Assembly (NCBI GenBank): GCA_013286145.1
Contig: JABDGH010000012.1
Span: 1 to 54,509, forward strand
DNA: 54,509 nucleotides
Direction of reading: 5' to 3'
Origin: Verrucomicrobiota bacterium
Lineage (GTDB): Bacteria > Verrucomicrobiota > Verrucomicrobiia > Methylacidiphilales > UBA1321
The position numbers and the translations under genes are program-made. Numbering within the stretch: position 1 is the stretch's first letter; the number at the start of each line of letters is the position of its first letter. A model generated the notes under the pieces. It had not been told where the DNA came from, made no database searches, and saw only the letters and a program-made list of their open reading frames with translations. This document shows positions 39,771 through 49,232 of the stretch, in pieces.

Positions 39771-42700
39771 GTGAAAAAGGATCGAAATATCCGCCTTGAG
39801 ATTGGGTTGGCGCTTTTTCTTTTTCTGGGACTTCTTTTGTTTCTTGGAAGAGTTGGATTTGTTTCTTCCCCTGCGCCTTTGATTCTGGCCAAGCAAGCCT
39901 TTGCCCCTTCTCCCGCTCCCTTGCAGATGGAAGTCGCAATCACTTCCGGAATTAAAAGTAAGGTGATCAAGCCGGGGAGTACGGTGCCGCCATCGGTTGG
40001 AATGGTTAATCCCATCCAGGCTCTTTTGCAGAATGGAAAAAAATTGCAGGAGGGAATTATACGGACTGGATCGAAGGGGGAATCCCGCCAAGTGGAGATT
40101 TACCAGACTGACTTCAAATATCCCATGATTCGAGTGGAAAAAAATGCTCAAGGAGAGGTGATGACGGTTATGGTAGCGGATCATATCCTAGTGCATCGCC
40201 GGAGCGGAATTCCTGAGCAAGCCTTGCTGGAATTGGTTCAGGGCACGGGTTTAAAGGTGAGTAAACATTTGCAGGGGGATACCGGGTATCTAGTGACGGG
40301 TTTGACTGGTTTGGATGCCCTGGAGCAAATGCAGGGACGACTGAATGCCGGAGCGGGTGCTGTTATCGTTGACGTGGCGGAACCGGATTATCTGGTGACG
40401 TCATTGGCTGTGCCCAACGATCCACTGTACGGTGAACTTTGGGGGCTGCATCACGTGGCTGGAAGCGACGGCACGGCAGGTGCCAATATCGACGCACCGG
40501 AAGGTTGGGATATAAATCATCAGGCGAACTCGCTGGTGGTTGCAGTCATTGATACCGGCATTGATTACACCCATCCGGATTTGGCGGCCAATATCTGGAT
40601 CAATCCCCATCCCGGCAGCGCCAACGACGTACATGGCTATGATTTTTACAACAATGATGGCGACCCAATGGATGATCACTACCATGGCACCCATGTCGCC
40701 GGCATCATTGCTGCTGGGGGCAACAACGGCGTAGGGGTAACCGGCGTGGCTTGGTCGGCGCAGCTCATGGCGTTGAAATTTTTAAGTAGCACGGGAGTCG
40801 GAGCAACTTCCGATGCCATTCAGTGCGTTCATTATGCAACAGTCAATGGTGCCAAGATTACATCCAATTCCTGGGGCGGCGGCGGTTATTCCAGTGCGCT
40901 ACAGGCTGAAATTGCGGCGGCGGGCCAGGCTGGAGTCCTCTTTGTCGCGGCCGCAGGTAATAACGGCCAAAATGCGGATACGCTGCCGATGTACCCAGCG
41001 GCATATAATTTGGATAATATCATATCCGTAGCGGCAAGTGATGAGAATGATCAACTGGCCAGTTTTTCGAATTACGGTTCGACCAGTGTGGATATCGCGG
41101 CGCCGGGAGTGGGGATTTTAAGTACGATCCCGGGCAACCAATACGGCTTTTTAAGTGGGACTTCCATGGCCACTCCATTCGTCAGCGGTGCGTGCGCATT
41201 ATTGTTGGCGGAGCAGCCCAATCTGACGCCCCTGCAGGTCAAGCTACAGATCATGGGTTCAGCGGATAGCCAGCCGAATTTCCTAGGCAAAATTGCCTCT
41301 CAGGGACGGTTGAACCTTTACCACTCCCTCCAGGGGTTATCCGCTCAAATTCCGGTAATCACAAGTGCGACGCAGGCCACCCTTTATCTTGCGCAAACTT
41401 TCCAATTTACGGGCACGGCTTCCAACAACGCTTCGCGCTTTGCCGCCATAGGTTTGCCGGCTGGCCTTAGCCTGAATAAGGATACCGGACTGATTTCCGG
41501 CACGGCGACGACGGGAGGAATCTACCCTGTGACGGTTAGCGCTTCGAATGTTATAGGAACGGGAACCGCTACATTGACTCTGACTGTGGTGGCACCTCCT
41601 CCAGTAATCACCAGTTCAATCACGGCAGGCGGTGTGCAGAGGGAATTCTTTTTCTACCCAATTACCGCGACCAATACGCCTTCTCTATTTAGTGCCACGG
41701 GTCTGCCTGCTGGCTTGACGATAAACACTGCCACCGGATTGATTGCGGGTTATCCCACCCAAACCGGACAATTCACTGTGCAGTTGTCAGCGCAAAATAC
41801 CGGGGGAACGGGCACGGCGACCTTGAGCCTGCAGATTGACGAACCTATCGCCCCGGTCATCACCAGTCCGGCCCAAGCCACAGGGGTCCTGGGGACAGCC
41901 TTCTCCTACCAGATTATCGCTTCCTCCCATCCAACGGTTTATCGTGCTACCGGTTTGCCAGCGGGTCTATCTCTTAATGGAACTACTGGGTTGATCTCAG
42001 GCATCCCGGCGCAGGCGGGCACTTTTGGGGTGACCTTGGAGGCGGAAAATGAAGGAGGTGTGGCCAGTGTCTCGCTAACGCTGATAATTAATCCACCGGC
42101 TGCGCCAGTGATTAGCAGCTCGTTGACTGCTTCTGTACGCGTAAACCAACAGTTTTCCTATCAGATAGCGGCGAGCAACAATCCAACCAGTTTTACAGCT
42201 TCTAACTTGCCCAATGGCCTTTCCATTTCCACTTCCGGGTTGATTTCGGGTACGCCAACACAGAGTGGTGAAATGGATGTTTTGCTCGCAGCGACCAATG
42301 TGGGGGGCACAGGTCTGGCAACTTTACAGCTGACGGTATTGCCAGAGTTGCCAAGCATTACAAGTCCGTTGACACAGCAGTTGGTGACGGGGCAGTCGGT
42401 CTCCTATCAGATTACGGCCAGCGCATCACCATCCTCTTTCGGCGCCACAGGTCTCCCCTCCGGCTGGGCGATTGATCCAGCGACTGGTCTCATCAGTGGT
42501 ACGGCAGGAGATCCTGGCATGGTAACAGTAGTGGTTTCGGCCACTAATGTGGGCGGAACCGGAAGCGCGACGGTGACTTTTGCCATCACGCCTTTGCCGC
42601 CAGTGATCATCAGCCCTCTGGAGTTGCAGGTAGAAGTAGGACAACCCGTAACTTACCAAATAAATGCCAGTCATACGCCCCTGGCCTATGGCGCGAACAA

Positions 42701-45700
42701 TTTACCCAGCTCACTGGCGTTGGATTCCGGCACCGGATTGCTCACGGGACAGATGGGTACCAAGGGTCAGTACACCATCGGGCTGTCAGCAACGAATGCG
42801 GGGGGCACGGGGTATGCCACATTAATTTTGGACGTCGTCGATGGACCGACCCGGATTGTTTCGTTCAGTCCACAGACGGTTACGCCCGAGGATAATCTGA
42901 CCATTCAAGGTACGGGTTTCACGGGTGCCACGGCGGTTTATTTTTCTGATCGCAACCAGCAACTCATTCCCGCAGAGAACTTCACCGTGCAATCGGATAC
43001 GCAAATCCAGGCGCGTGTTCCTTATCTAAAACAAGCGACGGACGCCGATGATAGCTGGATTATTGTCATCAGCCCAAAAGGTCTGGCCGTAGCTTTCCCA
43101 CCCTCCACGATCGAAGTCTTCACCGGCTACGACTTGGGCGGGGCGGGTAGTCGTTCCGTGGTAGTGCATCAGGGTGGTGCTTTGATCGGCGCGGGAGGTG
43201 GCAGTGAACAGGTGGTGGTGGAATCGGGAGGTTCAGCTCGTTTGAGCGGTGGTGGCGGGAATATTCTATTTGTCGATTCAGGCGGTTTAGCTGATCTCAG
43301 CGGATCCTCGGCATCAGCGACGGTCTTCTCTACTTCCAAGTCCGTGATCATTAACGAAGCCTCCGTTTCATCCACCTCAGCCCCCCCTCCCGGTTTTTAT
43401 GAGGTAGCCGCAGTGCGGGCCACGATTATGAACCAACTGTTGAAGGTTCGTCAGATTCCGGTGGTGACCAGTGCGTCCCAGTCCTCAACGACTGTCGGTG
43501 CCGATTATTTCTATCAGATCACCGTATCCGGATTCGGCTCTTTGAATGGGGGACTGTCTTATGGACTGACTAGCGCCTTACCGCCAGGTCTGACTTTTGA
43601 TGCAGCAACAGGCCTACTACAAGGGCGTCCAACCTCTCCGGGACATTCTGATCTTCCTTTTTCCGTTACAAACTCGGTTGGAACGACCCTATTTACCCTG
43701 GGCTTGGATGTAACAGGCAATGCCATACCGGTCATTAATAGCCCGGTAAAAATCACAGGAACCCCTGGTTCGGCTTTGAGCTATCAAATTACCGCCGCCA
43801 ACAGCCCTACTAGTTTTGGTGCCAGCAACCTGCCCGCCAATTTGTCCGTGAATTCAACCACTGGTTTGATTAGTGGAATCCCGTCCGCAACGGGTATTTT
43901 CACCTCCACTTTGACAGCGACCAATAGCCTTGGTACGGGCAGTCGCACGGTCACTTTTTTCCTGGGTACTTCTCCATTAGCAGTGACTTCGGTGAGCCCT
44001 AATCCAGTGGCGGCGGGCAGCATCCTTTCCCTCGCCGGCCATGGTTTGGCCGACGCACAACACGTTTATTTTATCAGTCGCAGTGGCCAGTTGGTTTCTG
44101 ATCTTGGACTGACTTTACTATCGGATACGTCGCTTCAGGTGTTGGTACCTTCCCTCAGTATGTCCCCGAGCGACCGCACCCCGGTCATTGTCACCACGGC
44201 TGATCGAGCAACAGCCACTTTCCCGAGTAATGTAACCCTCATGACTTCCAGTGGAACTTTTGGAGGAGCTAGTTCCGCGGTGATTGTCGGCCCCGGTGCC
44301 AATGTGGCGTTAGGCGGGGGTGGCAGTAATATCATTTATGTAGAATCTGGTGGCAGCGTAACGACAGGAGGAGGAAGTCAGATAATTCTTCTAGAAACCG
44401 GGGCGATAGCTAATTTGTCGGGTGGTGGCGGTTCTTTGGTCATCAGAAGCCCCAATGCCACCGTTCTTGGTCAAGGATCCAGCACGGTGGTTGATGTACC
44501 TGCCCTTGGTTTGAGTAGTATCGCAGCAACCACCTTTCTGAATGTTTACGACCTGCCTGTCTTTAGTTCCGGCCCGGCCAGCGGTCAGGTGGGGCAGAGC
44601 TTCACTTACACCGCCACTTTGACGAAGTTTTTCCCCTCGGTGACCTACGGGGCAGTCGGCTTGCCTCCGGGACTGACCATCAGTTCAACGAGCGGGATCA
44701 TTTCCGGGACGCCGACGGTTGCCGGTTCGTATGATGTGCAACTGCAGGCGACTAACTCGCGCGGAACGGGAACCAAGACCGTGACTTTCACGATCACTCC
44801 GGGCCTCTTGCCCATGATGACCAGTGCGACTCGACTTGATCTTTCTGTCGGCAGCGCGGTGAATTTTCAAATAACTGCGGCGAATTCTCCGACTCTCTTT
44901 CAAGCAACGGGACTGCCCCCTGGCCTGTCACTGAGCACCGGAGGACACCTGACAGGGACGCCAACTCAAGGGGGAGCTTGGCTGGTTAACCTTCAGATCG
45001 GAAACCCCTATGGAAACACCACTCTCAAGTTCATTCTAGCCGTAGATCGTCCCGCGCCTTTGGTGACCTCTGTACCGATCGCGACAACCGTCGACGCGGT
45101 GCTGAATTTGGGAGGCACGGGATTGCAAACAGTGTCTCAGGTTTATTTTAAAGATCACGATCTGGGTTTGGGAAAACTGGGAACCGGCGTTACGGCGACC
45201 GGGTCACAGGTTGCGGTGACGGTGCCCGCCCTGAACCTTCAGCAAACTCCGGGTGCAATCTTAACCCTGATAGGAGAAGGCGGTGCAACGGTAGCGATTC
45301 CGGCCACTATGCCACAAGTAACATCGGGGAATAGCGTCAATGGTGGAGGCAGCGTCTATTATCGAGTGCGTTCCGGAGGTATTTTAGGCGGTTCTGGCGG
45401 TTCTTGGACGGTGTATGCAGAAGGAGGCAGCGTGGTGATTCCATCTGGAGGAGGAGGTCATATGATCTGGGCGGAAAATGGGGCCACGGTAGATCTCCGC
45501 AGTGCCGGAGGCAGCAACACGGTGGTCTATGCACCCAATGCCAATGTATTGTCCAATGGAAATGCCACTTTAATAGCGGTAACGGATATGAGGGCAAGCG
45601 ACGTGCCAAACTACCTGAATTTGCAGCCACTCCCGATCATTACCAGTGCGGGCTCAGCTCAAGCCTACATCAATGTGCCCTTCTATTTCGTGGTGACAGC

Positions 45701-46322
45701 CCAAAATACCCCGACCGGGTTTTCTGCCATGGGACTGCCAACCAATCTGACCTTGAACTCAACCACTGGCGCGATCAGTGGAGCACCGACGCAAAGTGGT
45801 GTTTTTGTCGTGACCTTGACGGCCACCAACACGGTGGGCAGTTATACCAAGACATTTAACTTGTCGGTGGGTGATCCTTTTGACTACTGGAAGGATACCT
45901 CTTTTGAAAGTTTGGCAGGAGGAAGCTCCAATCTTCTGGCCCAGCCGACCGCTGATGCGGACGGAGATCATATCTCGAATTTAATGGAATACGCAACCGG
46001 TTCGAATCCTTTGGTAAAGAATGGGCAGGAAGACATGCCTGCCTCGATGATAAACGGAAACCACCTGGAATTGAACTTCCGCCGTTTGCGCGGAACAGGC
46101 ACTGGCACCGCAGAAGATGGTTACACGGTAGGAGGAATTCTTTACACGGTGCAATGGAGCAGCAATCTGGTGCAATGGCAGACTGGTTCAGCAGATTTGG
46201 AACAGGTAGGTTCTCCGACAGACAACGGAGATGGCACCGAGACTATTCGGGTTAGATTGAAAAAAACCATATCCGAACAATCCCAAGCCTTTTTGCGATT
46301 GAATGTAGAAAGAATACCTTGA
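39771..46322 (+). CDS. giant subtilisin-like protease with PIG/TIG repeats
   Basis: 2183 residues from GTG 39771. A hydrophobic export segment (about 10-30) and a pro-region come first. The S8 peptidase domain (about 215-500) has Asp261 in VVAVIDTGIDYTHPDL, His305 in YHGTHVAGIIAAGG, oxyanion Asn397 in VAAAGNNG and Ser465 in SGTSMATPFVSGA, so it should be active. Eleven putative-Ig (He_PIG) modules follow, each with GLPAGLSLN...TGLISGTP-like cores. These are interrupted three times by a TIG/IPT-like domain plus a Gly-rich short-repeat stretch (about 43130-43380, 44250-44500 and 45320-45590, e.g. GGGGSNIIYVESGGSVTTGG). The end has DADGDHISNLMEYATGSNPL and a C-terminal beta domain, as in secreted verrucomicrobial proteins. 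Substrate and location (surface or released) are unknown. Confidence 0.9.
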   Translation: MKKDRNIRLEIGLALFLFLGLLLFLGRVGFVSSPAPLILAKQAFAPSPAPLQMEVAITSGIKSKVIKPGSTVPPSVGMVNPIQALLQNGKKLQEGIIRTGSKGESRQVEIYQTDFKYPMIRVEKNAQGEVMTVMVADHILVHRRSGIPEQALLELVQGTGLKVSKHLQGDTGYLVTGLTGLDALEQMQGRLNAGAGAVIVDVAEPDYLVTSLAVPNDPLYGELWGLHHVAGSDGTAGANIDAPEGWDINHQANSLVVAVIDTGIDYTHPDLAANIWINPHPGSANDVHGYDFYNNDGDPMDDHYHGTHVAGIIAAGGNNGVGVTGVAWSAQLMALKFLSSTGVGATSDAIQCVHYATVNGAKITSNSWGGGGYSSALQAEIAAAGQAGVLFVAAAGNNGQNADTLPMYPAAYNLDNIISVAASDENDQLASFSNYGSTSVDIAAPGVGILSTIPGNQYGFLSGTSMATPFVSGACALLLAEQPNLTPLQVKLQIMGSADSQPNFLGKIASQGRLNLYHSLQGLSAQIPVITSATQATLYLAQTFQFTGTASNNASRFAAIGLPAGLSLNKDTGLISGTATTGGIYPVTVSASNVIGTGTATLTLTVVAPPPVITSSITAGGVQREFFFYPITATNTPSLFSATGLPAGLTINTATGLIAGYPTQTGQFTVQLSAQNTGGTGTATLSLQIDEPIAPVITSPAQATGVLGTAFSYQIIASSHPTVYRATGLPAGLSLNGTTGLISGIPAQAGTFGVTLEAENEGGVASVSLTLIINPPAAPVISSSLTASVRVNQQFSYQIAASNNPTSFTASNLPNGLSISTSGLISGTPTQSGEMDVLLAATNVGGTGLATLQLTVLPELPSITSPLTQQLVTGQSVSYQITASASPSSFGATGLPSGWAIDPATGLISGTAGDPGMVTVVVSATNVGGTGSATVTFAITPLPPVIISPLELQVEVGQPVTYQINASHTPLAYGANNLPSSLALDSGTGLLTGQMGTKGQYTIGLSATNAGGTGYATLILDVVDGPTRIVSFSPQTVTPEDNLTIQGTGFTGATAVYFSDRNQQLIPAENFTVQSDTQIQARVPYLKQATDADDSWIIVISPKGLAVAFPPSTIEVFTGYDLGGAGSRSVVVHQGGALIGAGGGSEQVVVESGGSARLSGGGGNILFVDSGGLADLSGSSASATVFSTSKSVIINEASVSSTSAPPPGFYEVAAVRATIMNQLLKVRQIPVVTSASQSSTTVGADYFYQITVSGFGSLNGGLSYGLTSALPPGLTFDAATGLLQGRPTSPGHSDLPFSVTNSVGTTLFTLGLDVTGNAIPVINSPVKITGTPGSALSYQITAANSPTSFGASNLPANLSVNSTTGLISGIPSATGIFTSTLTATNSLGTGSRTVTFFLGTSPLAVTSVSPNPVAAGSILSLAGHGLADAQHVYFISRSGQLVSDLGLTLLSDTSLQVLVPSLSMSPSDRTPVIVTTADRATATFPSNVTLMTSSGTFGGASSAVIVGPGANVALGGGGSNIIYVESGGSVTTGGGSQIILLETGAIANLSGGGGSLVIRSPNATVLGQGSSTVVDVPALGLSSIAATTFLNVYDLPVFSSGPASGQVGQSFTYTATLTKFFPSVTYGAVGLPPGLTISSTSGIISGTPTVAGSYDVQLQATNSRGTGTKTVTFTITPGLLPMMTSATRLDLSVGSAVNFQITAANSPTLFQATGLPPGLSLSTGGHLTGTPTQGGAWLVNLQIGNPYGNTTLKFILAVDRPAPLVTSVPIATTVDAVLNLGGTGLQTVSQVYFKDHDLGLGKLGTGVTATGSQVAVTVPALNLQQTPGAILTLIGEGGATVAIPATMPQVTSGNSVNGGGSVYYRVRSGGILGGSGGSWTVYAEGGSVVIPSGGGGHMIWAENGATVDLRSAGGSNTVVYAPNANVLSNGNATLIAVTDMRASDVPNYLNLQPLPIITSAGSAQAYINVPFYFVVTAQNTPTGFSAMGLPTNLTLNSTTGAISGAPTQSGVFVVTLTATNTVGSYTKTFNLSVGDPFDYWKDTSFESLAGGSSNLLAQPTADADGDHISNLMEYATGSNPLVKNGQEDMPASMINGNHLELNFRRLRGTGTGTAEDGYTVGGILYTVQWSSNLVQWQTGSADLEQVGSPTDNGDGTETIRVRLKKTISEQSQAFLRLNVERIP

Positions 46323-46401
46323 GCAGCCAGACTCGGTCGAAGTTTTCCACCTGTTGTGTTTGCTCGTTTGCCATTGCGTAAGGGTTGTGTTCAAGCAAGT
46401 C

Positions 46402-47408
46402 TAGAGCATATTAAAGTATTGTGCACATATGTGAGAGGGTGGTATCGTCTGGGTCCATGCGAGCTTACTCCTTGGATTTGCGGCAGCGTGTGATGAAAGC
46501 CTACGACGAGGGCAGGTGGACGGTGGGCCAGATTGCCGAGCGTTTCAAAGTTGGTGAGTGGTGGGTGCATAAACTCAAACGACAGCGAAAAACTGGCGGT
46601 GACCTTGGCCCGCGCAAGGGCCAGGTGGGCCAGCCTCGCCGCTTCGACGCCGAGCAGATCAATCGGCTGACCCAGTATGTGGACAAGCATCCCGATGCGA
46701 CGTTGGAGCGGATCCACGAGAAGGTCGCAGTGAATTGCACGCTGGTCACCATCCACCACACGTTGAGGCGGCTGGGCTACCGCTATAAAAAAAACGCTGC
46801 GGGCCAGCGAACAAGATCGCGCTGACATCGCCGAGAAGAGAAAGCTCTGGCAAGAGGATCAGAGGCAGTGACCGGCCGGGCGGCTGGTCTTCATCGACGA
46901 GTCCTCGGCCAAGACCAACATGACGCGGTTGCGGGGCCGGGTGCGCGGTGGCCAAAGGCTGCACGATCACACCCCGGGCGGCCACTGGCACACCGTCACC
47001 ATGCTCGGCTCCATCCGGCTCGACGGGGTAACCAGTTGCCTGGTCATCGAAGGGGCTACCGACTCCGATGTTTTTCGGGAATATGTCCGCCAGGTGCTCG
47101 GCCCCACCCTGCGCCCCGGCGACATCGTGATCTGCGACAACCTGGCGGCTCACCGTGATGCCGAGGTGCAAAAGCTCATCGAAGCTTGCGGAGCTCAGTT
47201 GCTCTTTTTACCGGCCTACAGCCCCGATCTCAACCCGATTGAAATGATGTGGGCCAAAGTCAAAGCCCACCTGCGCCAAGCCAAAGCCCGCACCGATGCG
47301 GACCTTCTGGCCGCTATCGGCCAAGCCCTCCAGACCGTCTCGATCACCGACGCCCAAGGCTTCTTTCGTCACGCCGGATATATGTGCACTATATGTTAAA
47401 ATGATCTA
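46402..47408 (+). mobile_element. IS630-family insertion sequence
   Basis: About 1.0 kb with imperfect terminal inverted repeats: the left end from 46402 (TAGAGCATATTAAAGTATTG, then TGCACATAT) and the complement of the right end from 47408 (TAGATCATTTTAACATATAG, then TGCACATAT) agree at about 25 of 32 bases. TA at 46402-46403 and TA at 47407-47408 are the duplicated TA target typical of IS630/Tc1 elements. The single transposase frame is broken (see next entry). Inserted 80 bases after the giant protease gene and 19 bases from tRNA-Leu. Confidence 0.88.
46457..47399 (+). pseudogene. IS630 transposase, frameshifted with in-frame stop
   Basis: N-terminal part 46457-46825: two helix-turn-helix segments (LDLRQRVMKAYDEGRWTVGQ, IAERFKVGEWWVHKLKRQRK). 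At the A8 run 46787-46794 the frame must shift by +1 to continue (KKTLRASEQDRADIAEKRKL). A TGA at 46869-46871 then interrupts it, before RLVFIDESSAKTNMTRLRGR. The C-terminal part carries the DDE residues: VFIDES, VICDNLAAHRD and LPAYSPDLNPIEMMWAKVK. With both a shift and a stop the element is probably dead; the A8 run could also be a frameshift site or a sequencing error. Confidence 0.85.
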
Positions 47409-47426
47409 AAGGAATTTTTGAGAGGG

Positions 47427-47511
47427 TGCCCGAGGTGGGAGTCGAACCCACACGGGGATTTCTCCCCTCAGGATTTTAAGTCCTGTATGTCTGCCATTCC
47501 ATCACTCGGGC
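47427..47511 (-). tRNA. tRNA-Leu (anticodon UAA)
   Basis: Minus strand: acceptor GCCCGAG pairs with CTCGGGC followed by A73. Anticodon stem CAGGA/TCCTG encloses CTTAAAA, giving anticodon TAA. A long variable arm (GGGGAGAAATCCCC) is the type II mark of tRNA-Leu, and the T-arm is GTGGG-TTCGACT-CCCAC. CCA is not encoded. Total 85 bases. Confidence 0.95.
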
Positions 47512-47547
47512 TATAAACGAAGTTTGACTCGTGGTATCGATGCTTAC

Positions 47548-48348
47548 TTAGGATCGTTCAGGCAGACTGGCGAGAAATTCCTTACCTGCCCCGCTTAACC
47601 AAACCGTATCGCCTTTAATCCGCGTTGCTCGAGTGAGTGATGCACCCCGCAAACCCACGAGGATCGCAAGAAAGATGACCAAAAAGCCAATCGCAGTCAG
47701 CACTCCAATATCCTCTGAAATGCCCACAATGAGCATCGCAATTCCCAGGGCTGTTCCGCTCCAACCTCCAATGATAAAATACTTACGTCGTTTGCTGTGT
47801 TGCGCACAAAGATAAAGTTCGACCGATGCTCGCTTGCGCACGACCATGGCAACGACAGCATAGAGGATCACATTAACAAGTATCAGTAAATAATAGCCCA
47901 CCGGATGCCAGTATAACTTGCGTTTCATGGGCGGTTCCACGATGGCATGGTTGCATTTATAGCAGCGCGGAGGGAGCGATTTTTGGTTATAGGTCATTAC
48001 TTTCTTGCCGTCTCTCGACGCGCTAATATTTCCGGTGGGAGTGACGCCTTCCCGAAGTGTCTGCACAGCCATTGGTTTACAGGCAGCACAGACACGAAGG
48101 CCCAGTAGATCGATCAGATTGTCCGAACCCACACTCTTTCCGCACATCGTGCAGGTGGATGATCCGGCATCTTCAACGGGGGTTCCTGTATTGTTGAGGG
48201 TGCGGGTTTGCCTAAGCTGCATCCACTCCGATAGTCCCTCCTTCCAGACAAAAGTGTCGTCGGTCACGGCTCCACTGGCGATCAATTGATCAAAAGCGAG
48301 GTCATCCATGGGTCCATGCTGTTGTCCATTGATTAAATAATGCCACAT
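47548..48348 (-). CDS. GYF_2/DUF4339 zinc-ribbon membrane protein
   Basis: 266 residues. The N-terminal GYF_2 (DUF4339) domain is [20 protein letters not shown], then [14 protein letters not shown]. Next come two Cys pairs, CTMCGKSVG and VCAACKP, and later [15 protein letters not shown], which suggests zinc ribbons. Three or four membrane helices lie about residues 150-240, and a short cytoplasmic end follows. Such proteins are widespread in Planctomycetes-Verrucomicrobia with no fixed function. It follows the RDD gene by 86 bases on the same strand and may belong to that cluster. Confidence 0.8.
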   Translation of the reverse strand: MWHYLINGQQHGPMDDLAFDQLIASGAVTDDTFVWKEGLSEWMQLRQTRTLNNTGTPVEDAGSSTCTMCGKSVGSDNLIDLLGLRVCAACKPMAVQTLREGVTPTGNISASRDGKKVMTYNQKSLPPRCYKCNHAIVEPPMKRKLYWHPVGYYLLILVNVILYAVVAMVVRKRASVELYLCAQHSKRRKYFIIGGWSGTALGIAMLIVGISEDIGVLTAIGFLVIFLAILVGLRGASLTRATRIKGDTVWLSGAGKEFLASLPERS

Positions 48349-48434
48349 AGATGAAAATGTTGTCTTAAAACGCTTGGGGTGGGAATAGGCGAGAGGGGGA
48401 AGCTTTCAAAGTAGCTTTTGCTTCCACGTCAAAA

Positions 48435-49232
48435 TTAGAATGAAACGGGCGTTTGACGAGAATTTGTTTGGCGATAGATGCTGGCAACCACATTGCGCAC
48501 AAATTGTTCGTCGGTAATCATTTCTTCGACCTTATCCTCGAAGGAAACAAGAGAGCGAAAATGGGCGGCTATTTGTCGGAACAATTCAATGCGGGCTTCC
48601 AGGCTGATTTCATCGCGGCGGAGGATGGCATCCAAGGCGACAGCAGCTTCCACGGGTTTGACGCGCTGACGAAGTCTTGATTCCAAGTGTGGGTAGTCGC
48701 GGAAAGAATTATACTTTGCTTCCTTAAGGGACTGGGTGTTAAGCACAAGGGTATCTGGAATGGAAACGACGACGGTGTTTGCAGCAAGATCGCCCAGTCT
48801 TTGGCCTCGCCGATTCCAAAATGAGAATATTCCGCCAAGCAGATAACAGGCTGGGAGCAGATCGACAGGACGGAGCAAATTGCGAATGATGATTTGACTG
48901 AGTTGCAGTTTTAAACCTGAAGCGTCGATCACACGCAAACGAAGCAGTCGTTTGCCCCAGGATTGACCGCGCCATCTCCATTCAGTGAATATGCCGTAAC
49001 CAACGGATATCACCGCGTAGAGAATAATGAAGAGAGCATTGGCAAAATCGGGACTGATGATGGCTAAAAATCTTGTGCATGTGCCGATAATGGAGCTTGC
49101 CGTCATGATGGCGACTCCATCCACGATCCAGGCGAGAAAGCGGGTGAAAAGTCCTGCCACAGTCAGGTTAAAGACGACGCCTTCCGGCGTCTGAATCTGC
49201 AAGGTCTTTCGCCCAGAGAGATTGAGAATCAT
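48435..49232 (-). CDS. RDD-family membrane protein
   Basis: 265 residues. N-part LQIQTPEGVVFNLTVAGLFT, then the RDD domain RFLAWIVDGVAIMTASSIIG with the Arg and two Asp residues (R..D.....D pattern), about four membrane helices, and RGQSWGKRLLRLRVIDASG and NRRGQRLGDLAANTVVV. The last third (about 185-265) is soluble and helical. RDD proteins are often in MoxR clusters; some are ion antiporters, otherwise function is unknown. Its ATG overlaps the stop of the SpoIIM-like gene (ATGA). Confidence 0.9.
   Translation of the reverse strand: MILNLSGRKTLQIQTPEGVVFNLTVAGLFTRFLAWIVDGVAIMTASSIIGTCTRFLAIISPDFANALFIILYAVISVGYGIFTEWRWRGQSWGKRLLRLRVIDASGLKLQLSQIIIRNLLRPVDLLPACYLLGGIFSFWNRRGQRLGDLAANTVVVSIPDTLVLNTQSLKEAKYNSFRDYPHLESRLRQRVKPVEAAVALDAILRRDEISLEARIELFRQIAAHFRSLVSFEDKVEEMITDEQFVRNVVASIYRQTNSRQTPVSF

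Noticed and set aside
39771-46322. Repeat-rich giant gene as a CRISPR or tandem DNA repeat array
   Set aside because: The repeats are protein-level Ig-like modules with diverged DNA, not short identical repeats with spacers. No CRISPR array was seen anywhere in the window.
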